A stretch of DNA of 64,000 nucleotides from Loxodes magnus (GCA_946699065.1 CAMPDV010000191.1:186001-250000), one strand, 5' to 3'. Positions 1 to 14,100 are shown, counted from the first letter of the stretch. The notes: generated from the sequence alone by a model not told the origin. Translations and numbers: made by a program.

Positions 1-130
1 AATAAAAAGGTAAACTTGAAAAGTTCTAAACACTTTAAATAAGCATATTTGAGAAATTATTCCAATATAACATTTTAAATCTAAGCATTTATAAATTAAA
101 CAACTATTTTCTAGTTTAATTATATTATAA

Positions 131-3100
131 ATGGAATCCTAAGACCATTTAAATCAGTAACATCATAAAGATCATTCTTTACCCCATAGCTATTGAGAGT
201 TAAGAATAAAACTAGATAAGTTAAGTATAAAATTAAAGTTAACAACTTCCTGAAGAACTTAAAGGAAGTTTAAGTGATAAAGATTTAGATTTTAGAGAAT
301 TATCAAATAAAAAAATTTTAAAGCGATAAACTGGAAAAGAACAAATTTAAGAATAGCAAGCTTGACATAAATCAACAGGAGATAATCTTTAATCTCAGTT
401 TAAAAGTGAAACAAAAAAATAAAATAAATAAACTAAAAAGAAAAAAGAAAAAAGAAAGAGGGATTTTTGTGGCTAGGAAAAATAATAGTAGGAAAAAGAA
501 ATATTATTATACTCAAATGGAGAAATTTACGAAGGTTAATTAAAAAATGGATTAAAGTAAGGAAAAGGAACTATGTAATATAAATCAGGAAAAATATTTG
601 AAGGTGAGTGATAAAAAGATTCTCCGTATAATGGAACAGGCACATTATATTATTAAAATGGAGATGTTTATGAAGGTTAAATAGTAAACGGAAAAAAATA
701 AGGGAATGGAATTATGAGTTATGGAAATGGGCAAAGTTTTGACGGAATTTGAAATCATGATAACTTCTCAATGGGAATTTTCAAAAACAATTATGGAGAT
801 ATTTATAAAGGTTAATTTGAAAAAGGAGAATAATGAGGAAATGATATTATGAAATTTACAAACTTTAAATCATTAAAAATAGAACAAAACTAAGAGCAAT
901 CTTAAAATGAAATTGGTGTTTACGTTTACTCAAATGGAGATGTTTATGAAGGTTAATTTGAAAATGGAAAAAAGTAAGGAAAAGGAATTATGAAGTATAC
1001 TAATAAAAAAGCATTTTAAGGTGAGTGAATTGAAGATAATCCATGAAGCGGAACAGGAGCAGTATATTATTAAAGTGGAGATGTTTATCTAGGTTAATTA
1101 GTAAAAGGGTAAAAGTAAGGAAAAGGAGTTATGAAATATTTATCAGGATAAAAATTTGAAGGCGATTGACATAACAATAATCCATATAATGGAACAGGTA
1201 CATTATATTATTAAAATGGAGATATTTACGAAGGTTATCTAAAGAATGGGAAAAAATAAGGGAACGGAATTATGAGTTATGGAAATGGAAAAACATTTGA
1301 AGGTGAATGAAATAAAGACAATCCTTTTAATGGATAAGGATTTTTAATATTCTCAAATGGAGATGTATATAAGGGCTAGTTATAAAATGGCCAGAAGTAA
1401 GGAAATGGTATAATGACATACAAAAATGGTAAAATATTTGAAGGTGAATGAAGATAGGATCAGCCTATTAGAGGCCTTTTCTTTTTATTGAAAGGCTAGA
1501 AATATGAAGGATATACTTAAAATTTTTAATTTCATGGAAATGGAACCTTTTTTTATACTCTGAAATAAATTTTAAGGTGAATATTCAAAAGTTAATAAGA
1601 TTTGAAATTTGGAAATATCAAATTAGAAGGAAAATGAAATAATGGTTAAATTATCTAAGATATAAAAATTTTTCTATTTGATGAAATAATATATGATTAA
1701 GATGAGTTCTTTAAAGATAAACTTGAAATCATTTTATAACAATGAAATAATTAAATTTACGTAATAGATAAACTTTAGTTTGATTATTGCAATAATAATT
1801 TTAGTAGGCCAATGTTTAATTAAGTCTGAAGAAATTAAAACTTATTGAACCAAATTTTTAACTTCCTAAATTAACGAAGTATATGCAATTTATAAAGAAC
1901 TAGTAAACATCTGAATACTTTTCCATATGATATATAGAATTTATAAATTAATCAATATAATGAGAATATTTCATATGTTGAAAATAAAATAAAAAGCATG
2001 CTAATGAAATTAATGTTTTCTAAAGTTAAAAATTTAAAAATTGATTTATCGAATTTTACTTAAAGTGTATGTGATGAAATTCATAGGTTGTTTTATATAT
2101 CTATTATTGTTAATTAAGTTTATAATATATAATGCAAGAGAATAAACTATCTTTAGGAGCTATAAATATGATGCTCTAAATAAAATTTCTACCTGCTTAG
2201 TTTGCTGCCTACTTCTCTAAAAAAATTAGTCTATTAAGGCTATTTAAAAGATTAGGAACTAAAGTTTTTATCTAAGCTAATAAAATTAGAACAAATTGAA
2301 TTTTTATGCTAAACTGGATCATCATAAGATGGAATAACAGGAGTTTTTCTAATGGATTTTTGTATGAATTTGAACTTGAAAGTTATAAAAATAAGTAGTG
2401 ATTAAATATAAGTTTCTCACTTACAAAACTATCTAAAAGTAAAAGGAAATTTAGTATAAGAACTAAAGATCAACTAAAACTAGCAACTAAACTAATTTAT
2501 TTCCCTATGTCCTAACATAACTTCAATTGACACTCTTGAAGATATTTAAATAAATCAAATTTTAGAGTAGGTTAGAAATAAGAATCTGAGATAGTTAAAG
2601 TTGAATAATAATTTCCTTTCTGATAAGTTTTCTTTATTCATTACTTAAGGATTTAGTAGACTCTAATATGTTGATATATCTAATTGCTAAAACTTTAATG
2701 ATTAAAATTTAATTTTATTGATGCAAAATGCTCCTAATCTAAAATCTCTAAATTTAAAAGGAATGGAATTAATTCAAAGTAAAGCTCTCAAGGAAATAGG
2801 TAATTACGGATAAAAGTATGAATAAATAGGGTTAGTTGACATAAATTAACTAGACAAGTAAACTTTGAAATACATTTTCTAGCAATGTAAGTAATTGAAG
2901 TAAATAGAAATAAAGTCCTATATTAGATTAAGTGAATAGGTATTTAAATTAATCTAGTAAAACTGCTAGTAACTATGAAGCTTAAGTTTAAGTAATCTTA
3001 GTATTTAAAATAAATTAAATTGAATCTTGGAATTTACAGATAATATCAAACTAAGATATCTAAAGTTTGAAAGATTATGATTAAATGATTAAGACATTCA

Positions 3101-3377
3101 TTTAATAATATAATGCTGTAAATATTTGGTTACTTTAGAATTGATTTATACATGTAAATTATCCCCTGATACATTCCCTATAATAGACCAGAATGGAGTT
3201 TAGTATCCTGTTTGGAAGAATTTAAGAATCCTTAAATTTCAAGAAATTATATAGTTCTAAAAGCAAATTTTCGAGGCAATGAAAAGTTAATTGAGGAAAT
3301 TAAAGATCTTCTATAACAATAAGGAGATTAGACTTTTAAATGGAGATCTTGATTTTGAGTTGGATATAGATCTCTGA
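131..3377 (+). CDS. MORN-repeat / F-box-like / leucine-rich repeat protein
   Basis: Read with UAA/UAG=Gln and UGA=Trp, one uninterrupted frame runs from about nt 200 to the UGA at 3375-3377. An N-terminal Lys/Gln-rich stretch is followed (nt ~504-1545, residues ~110-455) by repeated MORN units of the type NGDVYEGQ..NGKKQGKG, with FEGEW half-repeats in which W is tga. Around nt 1836-1910 a segment with the spacing of an F-box (LLNQIFNFLNQRSICNL) appears, followed by leucine-rich, AMN1-like repeats to nt ~3330. MORN repeats usually bind membranes or scaffold cortical structures; F-box plus LRR suggests an SCF ubiquitin-ligase substrate adaptor, which is inference. The start is uncertain: ATG at 131 joins the main frame only if a 43-nt GT..AG intron (157-199) is removed, giving about 1067 aa. 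If UGA 3375 is Trp, the frame continues to UGA 3798-3800. Confidence 0.78.
157..199 (+). other. candidate 43-nt intron near the 5' end of the MORN gene
   Basis: The ATG at 131 opens in a different frame from the main MORN frame. Removing 157-199, which begins GTAAC and ends GAGAG, joins the two frames exactly. This is an inference from the frame requirement and the GT..AG ends. An upstream exon outside the window, or a different start, would explain the data equally well. Confidence 0.3.
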
Positions 3378-4184
3378 TAATTAATCGAAACTCTACTAAC
3401 TTTTACGAAAATCTAATTAATATAAATTATAGATAAAATAATTAATAATTTCAATTACTTTCTAACTATCAAAGCTTCTTCTTGCTTAAGTATCTATTCC
3501 ATGATATAATCAATACATCTATACTTATTATTTAGGCATAAGCTATTTATTATATAACTATTTTCCTAGTAAAATTAAATACATAATTAGCTTAAATATC
3601 AATAAATCACATAAATTTATTTAACTTAAATATTTTAGTAAAGGAAACTATTTAATAAGTTATTTAGAATGAAAGCTAATATTAATTATCAAATTTTACT
3701 TCTAAACGTAGACTGTTAATAGAAAGGAGAAATTACCAAGTAAAATAATAAATGCTTTTATAATCGATATTAAACAAATTAAATAACAGATAAATTTTGA
3801 TTTTTAATGGGAATAATTACGTAGAAATTTAAGCACTCTGGAGAAAAATTTAATTTCCAGATTAATTCTGTAAATTCCATTTTATGATAAAGCTAACTCG
3901 ATTGGAAATATGTAGTAATTCTTAAAGATTGAAACAAGATTAAAAATGGAAAGTTCATAGATATTATGCTTTGTATATAATTATATTTTTTAATGGTACA
4001 ACATAGAACCCAAAAGTTTGAATGGCCAACGTTTTTTGAGAAAGTTGATATCTTCAATAGAGTTTGAAAGATTGCAAATGAAAATAGTTTCATCCAAATA
4101 TCTCTCATTAATATAAAATCAAAACTCCTTATTCCTATTTTGTGTTAATTAAACCTTAAATTATACAAAAGTAATCTTGCTCCG
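3378..4184. other. 3' flank of MORN gene, no clear gene
   Basis: The MORN frame stays open to UGA 3798-3800, but after 3377 the composition becomes AT-rich and the protein-like pattern fades. This is probably 3' flank or, less likely, a C-terminal extension. A short minus-strand frame at 3893-4108 shows no recognisable domain. Confidence 0.4.
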
Positions 4185-4400
4185 CAAAATATGGTGGAAG
4201 GTTTCTAGAAAGTCTTCTATATCACCTCTTCCTAAGCCAAAAAGGAAGGGAGGAAGGAGGAAATCACTTCTTGACAGCGTCTTCTTCACAACTTTAACCT
4301 TTTTCTTAATGTTAACAACCTGAAATTTAACAAGAGGAACAGAAGAAGACTCAGAAAAGCAATTATACTGAAGAATTAACTTAGAATGAATGAAATTTTT
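4185..4400 (+). mobile_element. 5' fragment of a coiled-coil, ORF1-like element
   Basis: This GC-richer block resembles the 5' coding end of the minus-strand ORF1-like element at 18.9-19.8 kb. Both have ATGG.GAAGGTTTC near the start, then a CACCTC block, then AACCTTTTTCTTAAT followed by TAACAACCTGAA. The frame is broken here and the coiled-coil and zinc-knuckle parts are missing, so this is a truncated relic. The similarity was judged by eye. Confidence 0.5.
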
Positions 4401-7215
4401 TTTATTATTTACTTTACATCTTTATGTGCTTTCTTAAATTTTATATACTTAGGTTTAAAATATGCACTAATTAGAAAAACTTTATATAATTTATATTCAT
4501 AATATAATGCTTTATTATTATTCTATATTCTTTTAATTGAAAAAGATATCTTATCTTCAGATAAATTAAATAAAATTTTGTTTTTATAGCAATCAAGCAA
4601 TATCTAATAATGAAATCTACAAAAATTATTATTTATGAAAATTTACGTTTAAAATATTTATATTATATTATTTTTTATTTTTTAGTTAATTTTTTTTTCT
4701 ATCTTACATCTCTTAAAATTAACTTTAATATACAATAAATTATTATTAATATTAATAATTTAGCTTAGATACCATATCAAGTTAATATTCTTTAAACATT
4801 TAATTATTAACATTTAAATATGAAATATTTTTCTATATAAGATCAATTAACAAAATTTTTAGAATTTAAATTTTTTACTTTTCTTATATAGATTTTCATT
4901 TGTAGCTTTAAATACCTATATTGATGCAATATTATAAAAATTATTTTAGTTAATTTAATTTAAAAAATTACTTTAAAGATTATAACAGAAAATTATAAAA
5001 TCTAGCAATTAATTAAATTTACTTTTATTTATGTTTTTATCAAAAAATGTAAATTTGTTAAAATTATATTTACTTTTAATTTTATTTCCACTTTTATTGT
5101 CAAATTATAAAGACTTCCTAAATATAAAATTATATAAAAATGTTTTTTTCTTATAAAATTACATTTATAAGATCTTTATTTAGAAGTTATTTTTACTATT
5201 TTTAATTATTTAATTTAAATAACAATTTTTAGAAAATATTAAATTGATCTTTTTTATAAATACATATATTATAATTAATATGATATATAAAACAAAACTT
5301 AATCTTAGATTTTTGCTACAATTTTTAGTTTTCTCAAAAATAGTATAATTTAAATTTTTTTATTTATTAAATTACTTTATATTTAAATTATTATAGCATT
5401 TTATAATTAATAATATACATTATTATACTGAAAAAATATGTATTTAAATTTATATAATTGTACTCAGAAAACAAATAGTAATTTTTATTACTCTATTATC
5501 ATTTTTTATAAAATTGTAAAATAGATTACTTAAATCTAAAAGATCTATTGAAATTGATTAAACTACTTTAATTTATATCTAAAATTATAATATCTTATAT
5601 TTAATTATAAAAGTTTTAAAATATTATATTATAACATAAAATTTAATCTTATTATTGTATATTTTTTATTAATATTTTAGAAATTTTCAATTTAATATAA
5701 TTTTAAGGTAATTTTTTTTACTTTTTAATTTATTAAATCTTTTTAAAATATTTAAATTTTGGTTTTTTTTATTTTAAATTAAATGTTCAAATATCAAAAT
5801 TTTATTTTTTGTAATCATTTATTAATTTTCTAACTATTATCATATTTTTTAACTATCTTTCATATGCATTATTATTTACTTAAATTTTTAAATTTCAGAA
5901 ACACTTTTTTTTCTAGTTTGATGTTCTTAATATTAAATATAAATAAAAAATAATTTATCTTATGCTTTTTTTCCCTTTTAAAAATTACATAAATTTTAAT
6001 GGAGTTTTAATTATTTTTTAATAAATAGAAATGAAAATACTTCTACTTTCTGTTTATAATGCTTTTAATTTTATTTATAGCTTTAATAATTTTAGATTAA
6101 TAATTATGAAAAATTAAAAATTAGTTTAGTTATAATTTCATATACTTATATATTTTATTTTAACTTACATTTTATTTATTTCTATTATTTTTAATCCTTT
6201 TCTAAAGACTTTACAAAATCACTATAAAAATTTTAATTAGATAGAATAAATTTAAAAAATTATTATTATTTGCTTTATCAGTTTTTCATTAATTGATTAT
6301 GATGCTATTTTAATGTTTTAACTTTAAATTCATATTTTTTTCTTTATTTTTTTATCTTAAATATTGTTTAAAAATAATTATTAAAATTTGTCTAAGAGTT
6401 AACGAAATTTTAAACTTGAATATATTTATTAAAGCTTTGGCATTAACAGCAATTTTTATTTAAACATTTTTTTCATAATTTTTATATTAAAAGCATTACC
6501 TTAGAAAAATATTAATCTTTACAATCTAAAGTTATTTTTATGATTTAATAAATAAAATAAAAGAAGATTCTTTATTTAAATTTCTTCTTCTACTCATTAA
6601 TAAATTATAAATCAAGATGAACTTTAATTTATTTCTTTTCCTGCAATTTAAATGATTTATGTGTAAAGCTTGATAATAGATTAAAATAAATTAATATTGC
6701 TGATATATATTGGATTAGAATTAATTAGTTGATTAAACTATTTCATTTATTATTATATTCTTTGCTTATGCACTATCTAGTCTACAAAATTTAATCTTTT
6801 AAAGAAACTTCTTGCTATTTAAATATTAACTTTTATAGTGTTCTTCTAACTTAATAAGTAAATGAGAAAGTTATATTTATTTTTAAATAAACCTAGGGGA
6901 AATTGAGATTATTAATGTTTATCTCTTTTATGTAAATGAATTATAAGCATAATATAAAATTTTTAATTTAATTTAATAAAATAAAATAATCATATAACTT
7001 ATTTAAATTTATTTATAGATAAATTAATTCTATTTCTATAAATAAAATATTGCTTTGTTATTCAATTTTTTTTAATTTAAGTTAAAATATTCTAAAAATC
7101 TATAAAGCCATCCAAATTTGCTATAGAAAACCTTTCTAATTAAATATATATTTTAGACTTTAATCTTAGTTTGCTTATTAAGCTTGTCTACCATATAGAT
7201 ATTAAATTAAATTAA
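4401..7215. other. AT-rich intergenic desert
   Basis: Low-complexity sequence dominated by A/T runs and short TTTAAAT-type words. I found no protein-like frame on either strand with UAR=Gln, no tRNA and no GC-rich insert. Confidence 0.6.
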
Positions 7216-7280
7216 AGAGTTATCTCTATTTTTAAAGTATTTAGTTAGTTTAATTACATGATAATTAATAAAGCTATAAA
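7216..7280 (+). promoter_or_regulatory. conserved 5' flank of REJ gene copy 1
   Basis: The 65 bases before the start, with TATTTAGTTAGTTTAATTA, ATGATAATTAATAAAG and CTATAAA next to the ATG, recur upstream of all four REJ copies, including copy 4, which is otherwise less alike outside the gene. Such conservation in an AT-rich flank suggests promoter or 5' UTR elements, although recent duplication alone could account for it. Confidence 0.35.
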
Positions 7281-10200
7281 ATGAAAACTATTTTAGTTTT
7301 ATTTCTCTTTACTTTGGGAACTTCAGAATTAAATGTTCTAATCTCTGGAGATTAGTAAGTTGAACTCCTTCCTTATGAAAACATAACTCTAAAAGCTAAA
7401 GCCTTTCAATAGAATACCTAAGATATAAAGTACGTATGAACTTGCTAAGTATAATAAGAAATATTTTAGTATGATGATAAGATACTAGATTATATTATAA
7501 AACATTGTAGTGCTTAAGTCTTAATTACTTATTTGTGCCTAATAATTTCCAATAGAAGTTTTACTAGATATTACAGTCAATGCTTCTACATCTAACGGCA
7601 GATTTGGACTTAATACAGTTTAAGTACATATAACTCAAAGCCTTTACTCTCCAATTTCAATTAGTCTTGAAGAAAATGATTTTAATATATTAAACTAAGA
7701 CTCTTTATTTGTCCTCTATACAAAAGTTAGTGATTCTAATTTTCAAATTTAGCAGATTTCTTGAACTTAAAATCCTGGGAATATTGAAGATTTTTCACTC
7801 TTCGAAACGAACTAAAAGTTTATCTTAGTAAATGCTTCTAATCTTAGTCCAGGTATCTAATATACTTATGCTATATCAGTATAAGATGCTAATGATTTTA
7901 CCTTGATAAGATAAAAGGTAGTTTATGTGAATAAAGCTCCTACTTGTGGATAATTTGTGGTAAGTCCTTAAAGAGGATTATCATGATAAACTCTGTTCTA
8001 AATGTAATGTTTGGAATGCAATGATTTAGAAGGAAATTATCCTCTATAGTATCTATTTTTCTACCTCACTAAGTTGAGTGAAGAATTACCGTTAAGTGTA
8101 AAAAGTGAGTGTTCAGATCAAAATTTTAAGTTTCCTTAGTTTGCTAATTACTCTGACTAAAACTTGATAGTAGGAGTAAGTATATGTGACTAGTTTGAAA
8201 GTTGCATTAAAATGTTTTAAACTATCTCAGTTAATAAGTCACTTTGAGATGTTAACTACGAAATACAAAATATCGACTTTAGATTCTTTAATTCTAGCTT
8301 AGAGAAAAATAACTTTTTATATAACTTAGCTATTGAAATGAACTAAAGCTCTTAGATAGTTATTAAATAGAATTAGATGGAGTTCTTGGAATAATTATCC
8401 TCTAATATAAATACATTAGAGAAGCAGAAAATAGCAATTTAGGGGTTTTAAGAAATTTATTGAATGATAGAACCTGAAGATATATAGAGATATATTAACT
8501 GCTTAGATAGATGTCTAGATTGAAATGAGAACTAAGAGCTTAAATTTGATTAGTTAAATTCTATCATATCAATAATTGATAATCTATTATATAAATAGAG
8601 CAAAACAAATTAAAGGTAGATGATAGAATAGAAATAAATGAAGCAAAAGAATGAACATAATAGAAGTTCCTTAAGATAGCTTCGCTATACGAAAGAATAG
8701 CTTAAGTCAACAATCTGGCAATTAATATAAAAATCTTCTTTTCTTTTTGCAATGTCTAATCTTATACCTAGCAAATGATACTCCTAGAAATATTTATGAT
8801 TAAAGACTAACTTAAATTTATCGATAGAGTTAACTAGATTAAATAATTTTTTCTTTGAAGATGTAGTTCCTAATTTTTAAGTTTATCCTAAACCTGGTTA
8901 AGGACGCTTTTCTTTACTAGCAAGTTTTAATAATAATCCTTGCGAAGAAGTTCATTAGAAGTGACTCATTTAGGTATAGAGATATTCAAAGGCTGACAAA
9001 TTTATGATAACAATTCATGGTCTGGGTTAAGTATTCCCTTGAAAGAATCCGTAAGTACTGATTATACACTTTATTTTTAAGAAATCAATATCGGAGAACT
9101 TTCATGCTAGATGAGAGATTCAGATCAATAAATTTGAACTAATGAGTTTACATGCTAATTATAAGAAACAGATTAAGATTTTTTATATGTTTGCAAGTGT
9201 TAAAAATCAGGGATTTTGAGAATAAATTACAAGCTAGATTAAAGTTAAGAAGAGACTTAATAATAAGAACATGAAGAAGAGTTGGAAGATGATGAGTCCT
9301 ATGAGAAAAATATAAAGCCATCTACAAGCTTAGAGGATAATTAAGACATAAATGTAGATTAATAAAGTTCTGAAGATACTTCTAAAGAAGAAAATTATAG
9401 TAAATCAATTCCATTTTATGCACTTCTATGCATATTCTCGATTTATATCTCTCTTATAATATTCTAATGTGGATATTTAAAATGTAATAACTTAGACAAT
9501 TAGAATAATACCTAAAATAATTAATAAGTTCAAATTAATCATTCTACCTCAGAGACATTATGTGATTATTTATCTCTAACTGGTCCATGAAAAAAACCTC
9601 AGACTAAAAAAACAATCAAGCATAACTCAATTCTTTTAATAGACTGAATAATAGCCTAGATTTGCTTTTTTACTATTCTTGTTTCTGCTTCTTAAAGCAC
9701 TAGGGAAAACAAATTTGAATTTCAAGATTTCTTGATTGCTTTATAAATAGCTCTTATAGTAATAATCTGAAAGACTATAAATATTCGCATATTTATGAAG
9801 CTTTAAGGTATCTAGTGTTGCTTTATTGGCGTTCAACTAGTAATATGCATCGCAGTTACATCTTGGATATGCTTTAATTTCAGCACTGAAAAATACTCTC
9901 CCTGACTTTAAAGCTTTTTAATAGCTACTTCCTTTACCTTCTAATTTTGGACCCTATTCTTACATTCTTAATAATAAAGCTTATTTCTAAGAAATACTTT
10001 TACTAGAATTTGAATCATTATTCTCCAATCTAACCTATAAATATTCAAAACTCTAACAGTAATTTAGAGTTACCTAACGTTCCAGTATATTTGGCTTAGT
10101 AAGTATCTTCTAATACTCTAATGAATATCAACAATAACATTAACTAGGAGATTCCATTTATCTAAATTAATTGCTGTATTAAACCTTAAAATTGATAATC

Positions 10201-10789
10201 ATAAAGCTCATTAAGCGAGATTATACCTGGAATGGCTTAGGAAAATCAATTTAATTAATTAATTAATTTCAACTAAAAAAGTTTTTGGACCGGAAACTCC
10301 TTTTCGATTGCACGACCCGACGCTCTCTTTTTATAGAATAACGGGGATATCCTGTTGTGCTCCAGGCACAGCTGCTAGGGAGCTCCATCGCTATGAGCAG
10401 CCAGGCTTCAAGTCCCTACCAAGAGCGGATAATCTCAAAGACAGCGTTCCCTTCAGAAAATGACTCTGACCAGGTACTGTCTCAGCGACAGGAAAGAACT
10501 TGTTCCTAGCCATAAAGCCAGAAAGTTTAGTTACGAAGGTCATTCTCAGCTCACACCATCTTTTCAATTATAGGAAGATCAACTTAATAATCAAGATTTA
10601 GAAGGTGACTAGAGTGTTCAGCTTTAAAACTCGGTTCATATTCCATAATCTATAGAGAATTTATTACAGCCTGGTAGTTCCTAAATGTTTGCAGGAAGTA
10701 GTTAAATTAGTTTACTTAATGTATAGGAAAATGATTAAGAGATTAACTAGGAAAGCATTGATCAAGTAGATTAGAGATTTAACTTGTGA
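7281..10789 (+). pseudogene. REJ-domain multi-span surface protein, copy 1 (broken)
   Basis: This is homologous along its length to the intact copy at 46.4 kb: signal peptide, Cys-rich ectodomain with a REJ-like region, GPS-like Cys block, acidic linker and a C-terminal bundle of membrane spans. At least two indels break the frame relative to copies 2-4. Two bases are missing near 7513, where copy 4 has GGCCCTTAATT, and one is missing near 8950. A 321-bp SINE-like insert (10250-10570) also interrupts the C-terminal tail. The end still aligns with the other copies (DQRFNL then UGA at 10787-10789). If the indels were assembly errors, the protein would still carry the insert. A tRNA-Asn gene lies tail-to-tail 316 bp downstream. 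Confidence 0.75.
10250..10570 (-). mobile_element. SINE-like retroposon (family S2) inside REJ copy 1
   Basis: A 321-bp insert, clearly GC-richer than its surroundings, is flanked by a 12-bp direct repeat, TAGGAAAATCAA at 10238-10249 and TAGGAAGATCAA at 10571-10582. REJ copies 2-4 have the uninterrupted site. Read on the minus strand it begins AATTGAAAAGATGG and ends in a small hairpin (CGGAAA GGAG TTTCCG), then GTCCAAAAACT, TTTTTTAGTTGAAA and an ATTA-type microsatellite tail. The tail resembles the 3' end of the LINE at 56.4 kb. It is roughly 90% identical to the copy at 30.1 kb. No shared protein frame is convincing, so I read it as a short non-coding retroposon of unknown head origin. Confidence 0.75.
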
Positions 10790-11104
10790 CTTGTTATGCT
10801 TAAAAGCTTTTTTATATTAAACAATTATGATAAAATGTATAATCTATTTAATGAATAATAAGCTAAATATTTAATTATTTTCTAAACTAAAATAGAAAAC
10901 GTTTAAGAGTAAAAGTAAGAATAAGCAACTAGTGTATGATTGAATTATGTTACTACTTACTGTGTAAAATGGTAACATTTATAATGTGTTAAAGCTTGCT
11001 TATTCGTTTTTTGTGGTATTCTGCATTTTTATGTTTTATAGTTACGATTATTTAAATAGATAACTATTTAAAATAAAGGGTAATTATTAAAATCCTCAAA
11101 AAAA

Positions 11105-11178
11105 CGCCACCGGGTGGACTTGAACCACCGACCTTTTGGTTAACAGCCAAACGCTCTAACCTATTGAGCTACGGAGGC
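11105..11178 (-). tRNA. tRNA-Asn(GUU)
   Basis: A 74-nt cloverleaf with acceptor arms GCCTCCG/CGGTGGC, a D arm, anticodon stem TTTGG/CCAAA around loop CTGTTAA (anticodon GTT), T arm GGTGG-TTCAAGT-CCACC and discriminator G. A T-rich pol III terminator follows. The only blemish is a U-U mismatch at acceptor pair 4-69, shared by all four copies. It faces the REJ gene tail-to-tail. Confidence 0.95.
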
Positions 11179-14100
11179 TCTTAATAAACTATCTTTACAT
11201 CCTTTAAATATTTTAATTAGGTCTAATTTAGAAAAATTAGATGCAAATTGTATCAAGGAGAGCTAGAACATATCTACCTAAGAGAAAATTACATTCCAAA
11301 TAAACAGATCACAAGTTTATTTAGTCACTAACTAAATTAAAGAACCTGAATTATTACTATAATCTAAAAAATAATTTAATAGTGAAATAAATTTAATAAT
11401 TGCAATTATTTTCCTTTATCCCTTTTAATTATTCTAAAATATTCAAAATGCTGAGAATTTATACAAATCTTTCTTTTTTATATTTAAGCTAGTTACAAAT
11501 CTATTTAATTATATGCTATGCTGAAAATAAATTAAATTAGATTCATATAAATATAAAAATATAATAAGATGCTTAACTTTCTTAAGAACCAAATAATAAC
11601 TTTTTATGCAAACTCTTTAATTATAAATAAAAAACTCAACTTTTGATAAATTATTAATTTAATTATTTTTTTGCTTATTGCAAATTGATAAATAATAGAG
11701 ATGTATGGTTAGTCTAATTTTAGGTTATTCTTTTTGATTTTATGTTTATTATTAATTTTCCTTATAAAAGTGATTCATTGTAAATAATCTTTATTTTGTT
11801 AATTTTAAATAACTTTAACCTTAAAGATTTATATTTTCCTTACTATAAACTTCTAAAATTCATTAACACTAACCTTAATAGATTATTTAGAATATCTAAA
11901 ATCTAAAAATCAGAAATTGAAGTTAACTTTCATTCTCTATTTTAACTTCTACTATTTTAACTATCATTAAATATACATTATTGCTTAATTTTCTTGATTA
12001 TATTTATTTATAAAGTTAATAATTAAATTTTGCTATTAGTTATGCTTCTTTTGTCTATATTTGTTTAAATCACTTTTAATATTTATAGGATATATTATTT
12101 TAAATATAATATAATAATTGGATTTATATTTATTATCTAAGATTTTCTTTTAAATTTTTCTAAATAATTGTTTAGCATATTAAATAGCTTAAAATATCCT
12201 TAGATATTTATAAGTCTTATTATCTAATTTAAACTTTAGTCTTTTATATTCACATTAGATATCTAAATAATTCTCTAAAGTTTTATAATTTTAGAAGAAT
12301 TTATTTATTTCATAAACTTAAAATTTATGAAAATGTTAAAAGATTAAAAAGCATATTGATGAAATGAAAGTCAAAGAAAATCAATAGGATATAACTTAAG
12401 TTAAACTAAAAAATGTAAATAGAGCTATTAATTATATATTTATTAGCAATCAATTTAGATAAATAGAAATAGAAAAGAGTTAAATAAGAAAAATTTTTAA
12501 GCAAATTTATTATTTATTTGAGAGCAAGCTTGCTATCTATACTTATTACATAGATATTACCATATGCTCCTTAATAGCCTTTCTTTAATATGTTTATGGA
12601 TTAATTATTTATAATTAATTAATTATAATCCAACATCCTCTAAGCAGATTTAAGATATCTACTAGATCTATTTTAAGCTAAATATACAATTTAGTCTTAA
12701 ATGATTAATAGGTATATAATTAAACTAATATGAACTTTATTGAATTAGCTTATATTAAAAAGAAAAATATTTATTTATAAGTATAAAATAAGCTTAAACT
12801 TCTAGCAATCATATAACTAAATAGCTTTATAATAAACTAAGTTACATGCATAATTAACTAACAGATATTAATGCTTTAGAATCTACCTAAGTTATATAGT
12901 CTAATTTACTAATTTATAATTCATATAATAAAGTAGAGCATTAGTTAATAAATAGTCTAATTTATCATTATTTAACACAGGCTTGCTTTATTAAATCTAA
13001 AATTAATATAATCATAAGTGTGATATAAAAGGTTAAAGTAAATGCATCACTATCATACTAACTATATAAGATATTAAGTGCTATATATATGATAACTATA
13101 AAAAGCAGGAACTATAATAATAAAATAATTAATTTTCTAAAACAGCTAGCAACATTTTTTAAAAGAATCTTAATTATTAATTTACAAGCCATATAAAATA
13201 AATAAATAGAATTAGATAAAAACTAAAGCATCAATTGAATAAATAATTTGACTACATTTATTACTATTATTTAATTTATCTCTTATATTAAGTTCATAAT
13301 GCTTTAGCAATGTTTACATTTAATAGATTTTATTACTAAAATTTTAGTTTATGAAGTTATTACTTAAGAATAAATTAATTTACTCAGCAAGTAGTTAAAT
13401 TATATGGTTATAATTTATAATAAATTAAGGGAAATTTATTCTATTAGCATAATCTTAGATAGGATGCTTATAGCAACCTTAATTATTTTTATCTTCTTTA
13501 AATAATTTTAATTAATTATTATTATATAAATAATTGTATAACTAACTATAATTATATTTGTATATTTTAAAAGTCAAGAGATCAAGCATCTACAATTAAA
13601 ATTAATAAACAAGTATTTCTATTAAATAAAATTAGGATTAATGTGGCTTTTATCAATCATTAGAAGTAATTAAATAAGAGAATTTAATTTATTTAATTAA
13701 ATGTTTATCAAAGATGATAAAGAATGCTTCTAATTTTATAGAGTATTTATTTTAGATACAAAACTAAATTAAATTTTAAACAACTAAATAATAAAGAAAC
13801 ATTATAGAAAATAATCTTTTTATTTAGCATAGCAAAACTTAAGAGTTTTAATACTAAGTCTAAAATAAATTTTTCATAATAATTCAAAGTTAAACGAATT
13901 AAAATAGAAAGGATCAAAGCTTTATGATTTAATATTTAGTTATTTCTTAAAATTATTTATTGTAAGCAATTTATTATGAAATAAAAATATAAAACAATTA
14001 GAGGCTTAAAGGCTTTTTCTAAATTAATTAATTATTTAAAATAGTTTGTCAATAAAAAGCAATAATGGAAGTTTATCTTTCTAATCTGGGTGATAATTAA

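Noticed and set aside
4401..7215. CRISPR-like or tandem repeat array
   Set aside because: Only AT low complexity; no regular spacing or unique spacers.
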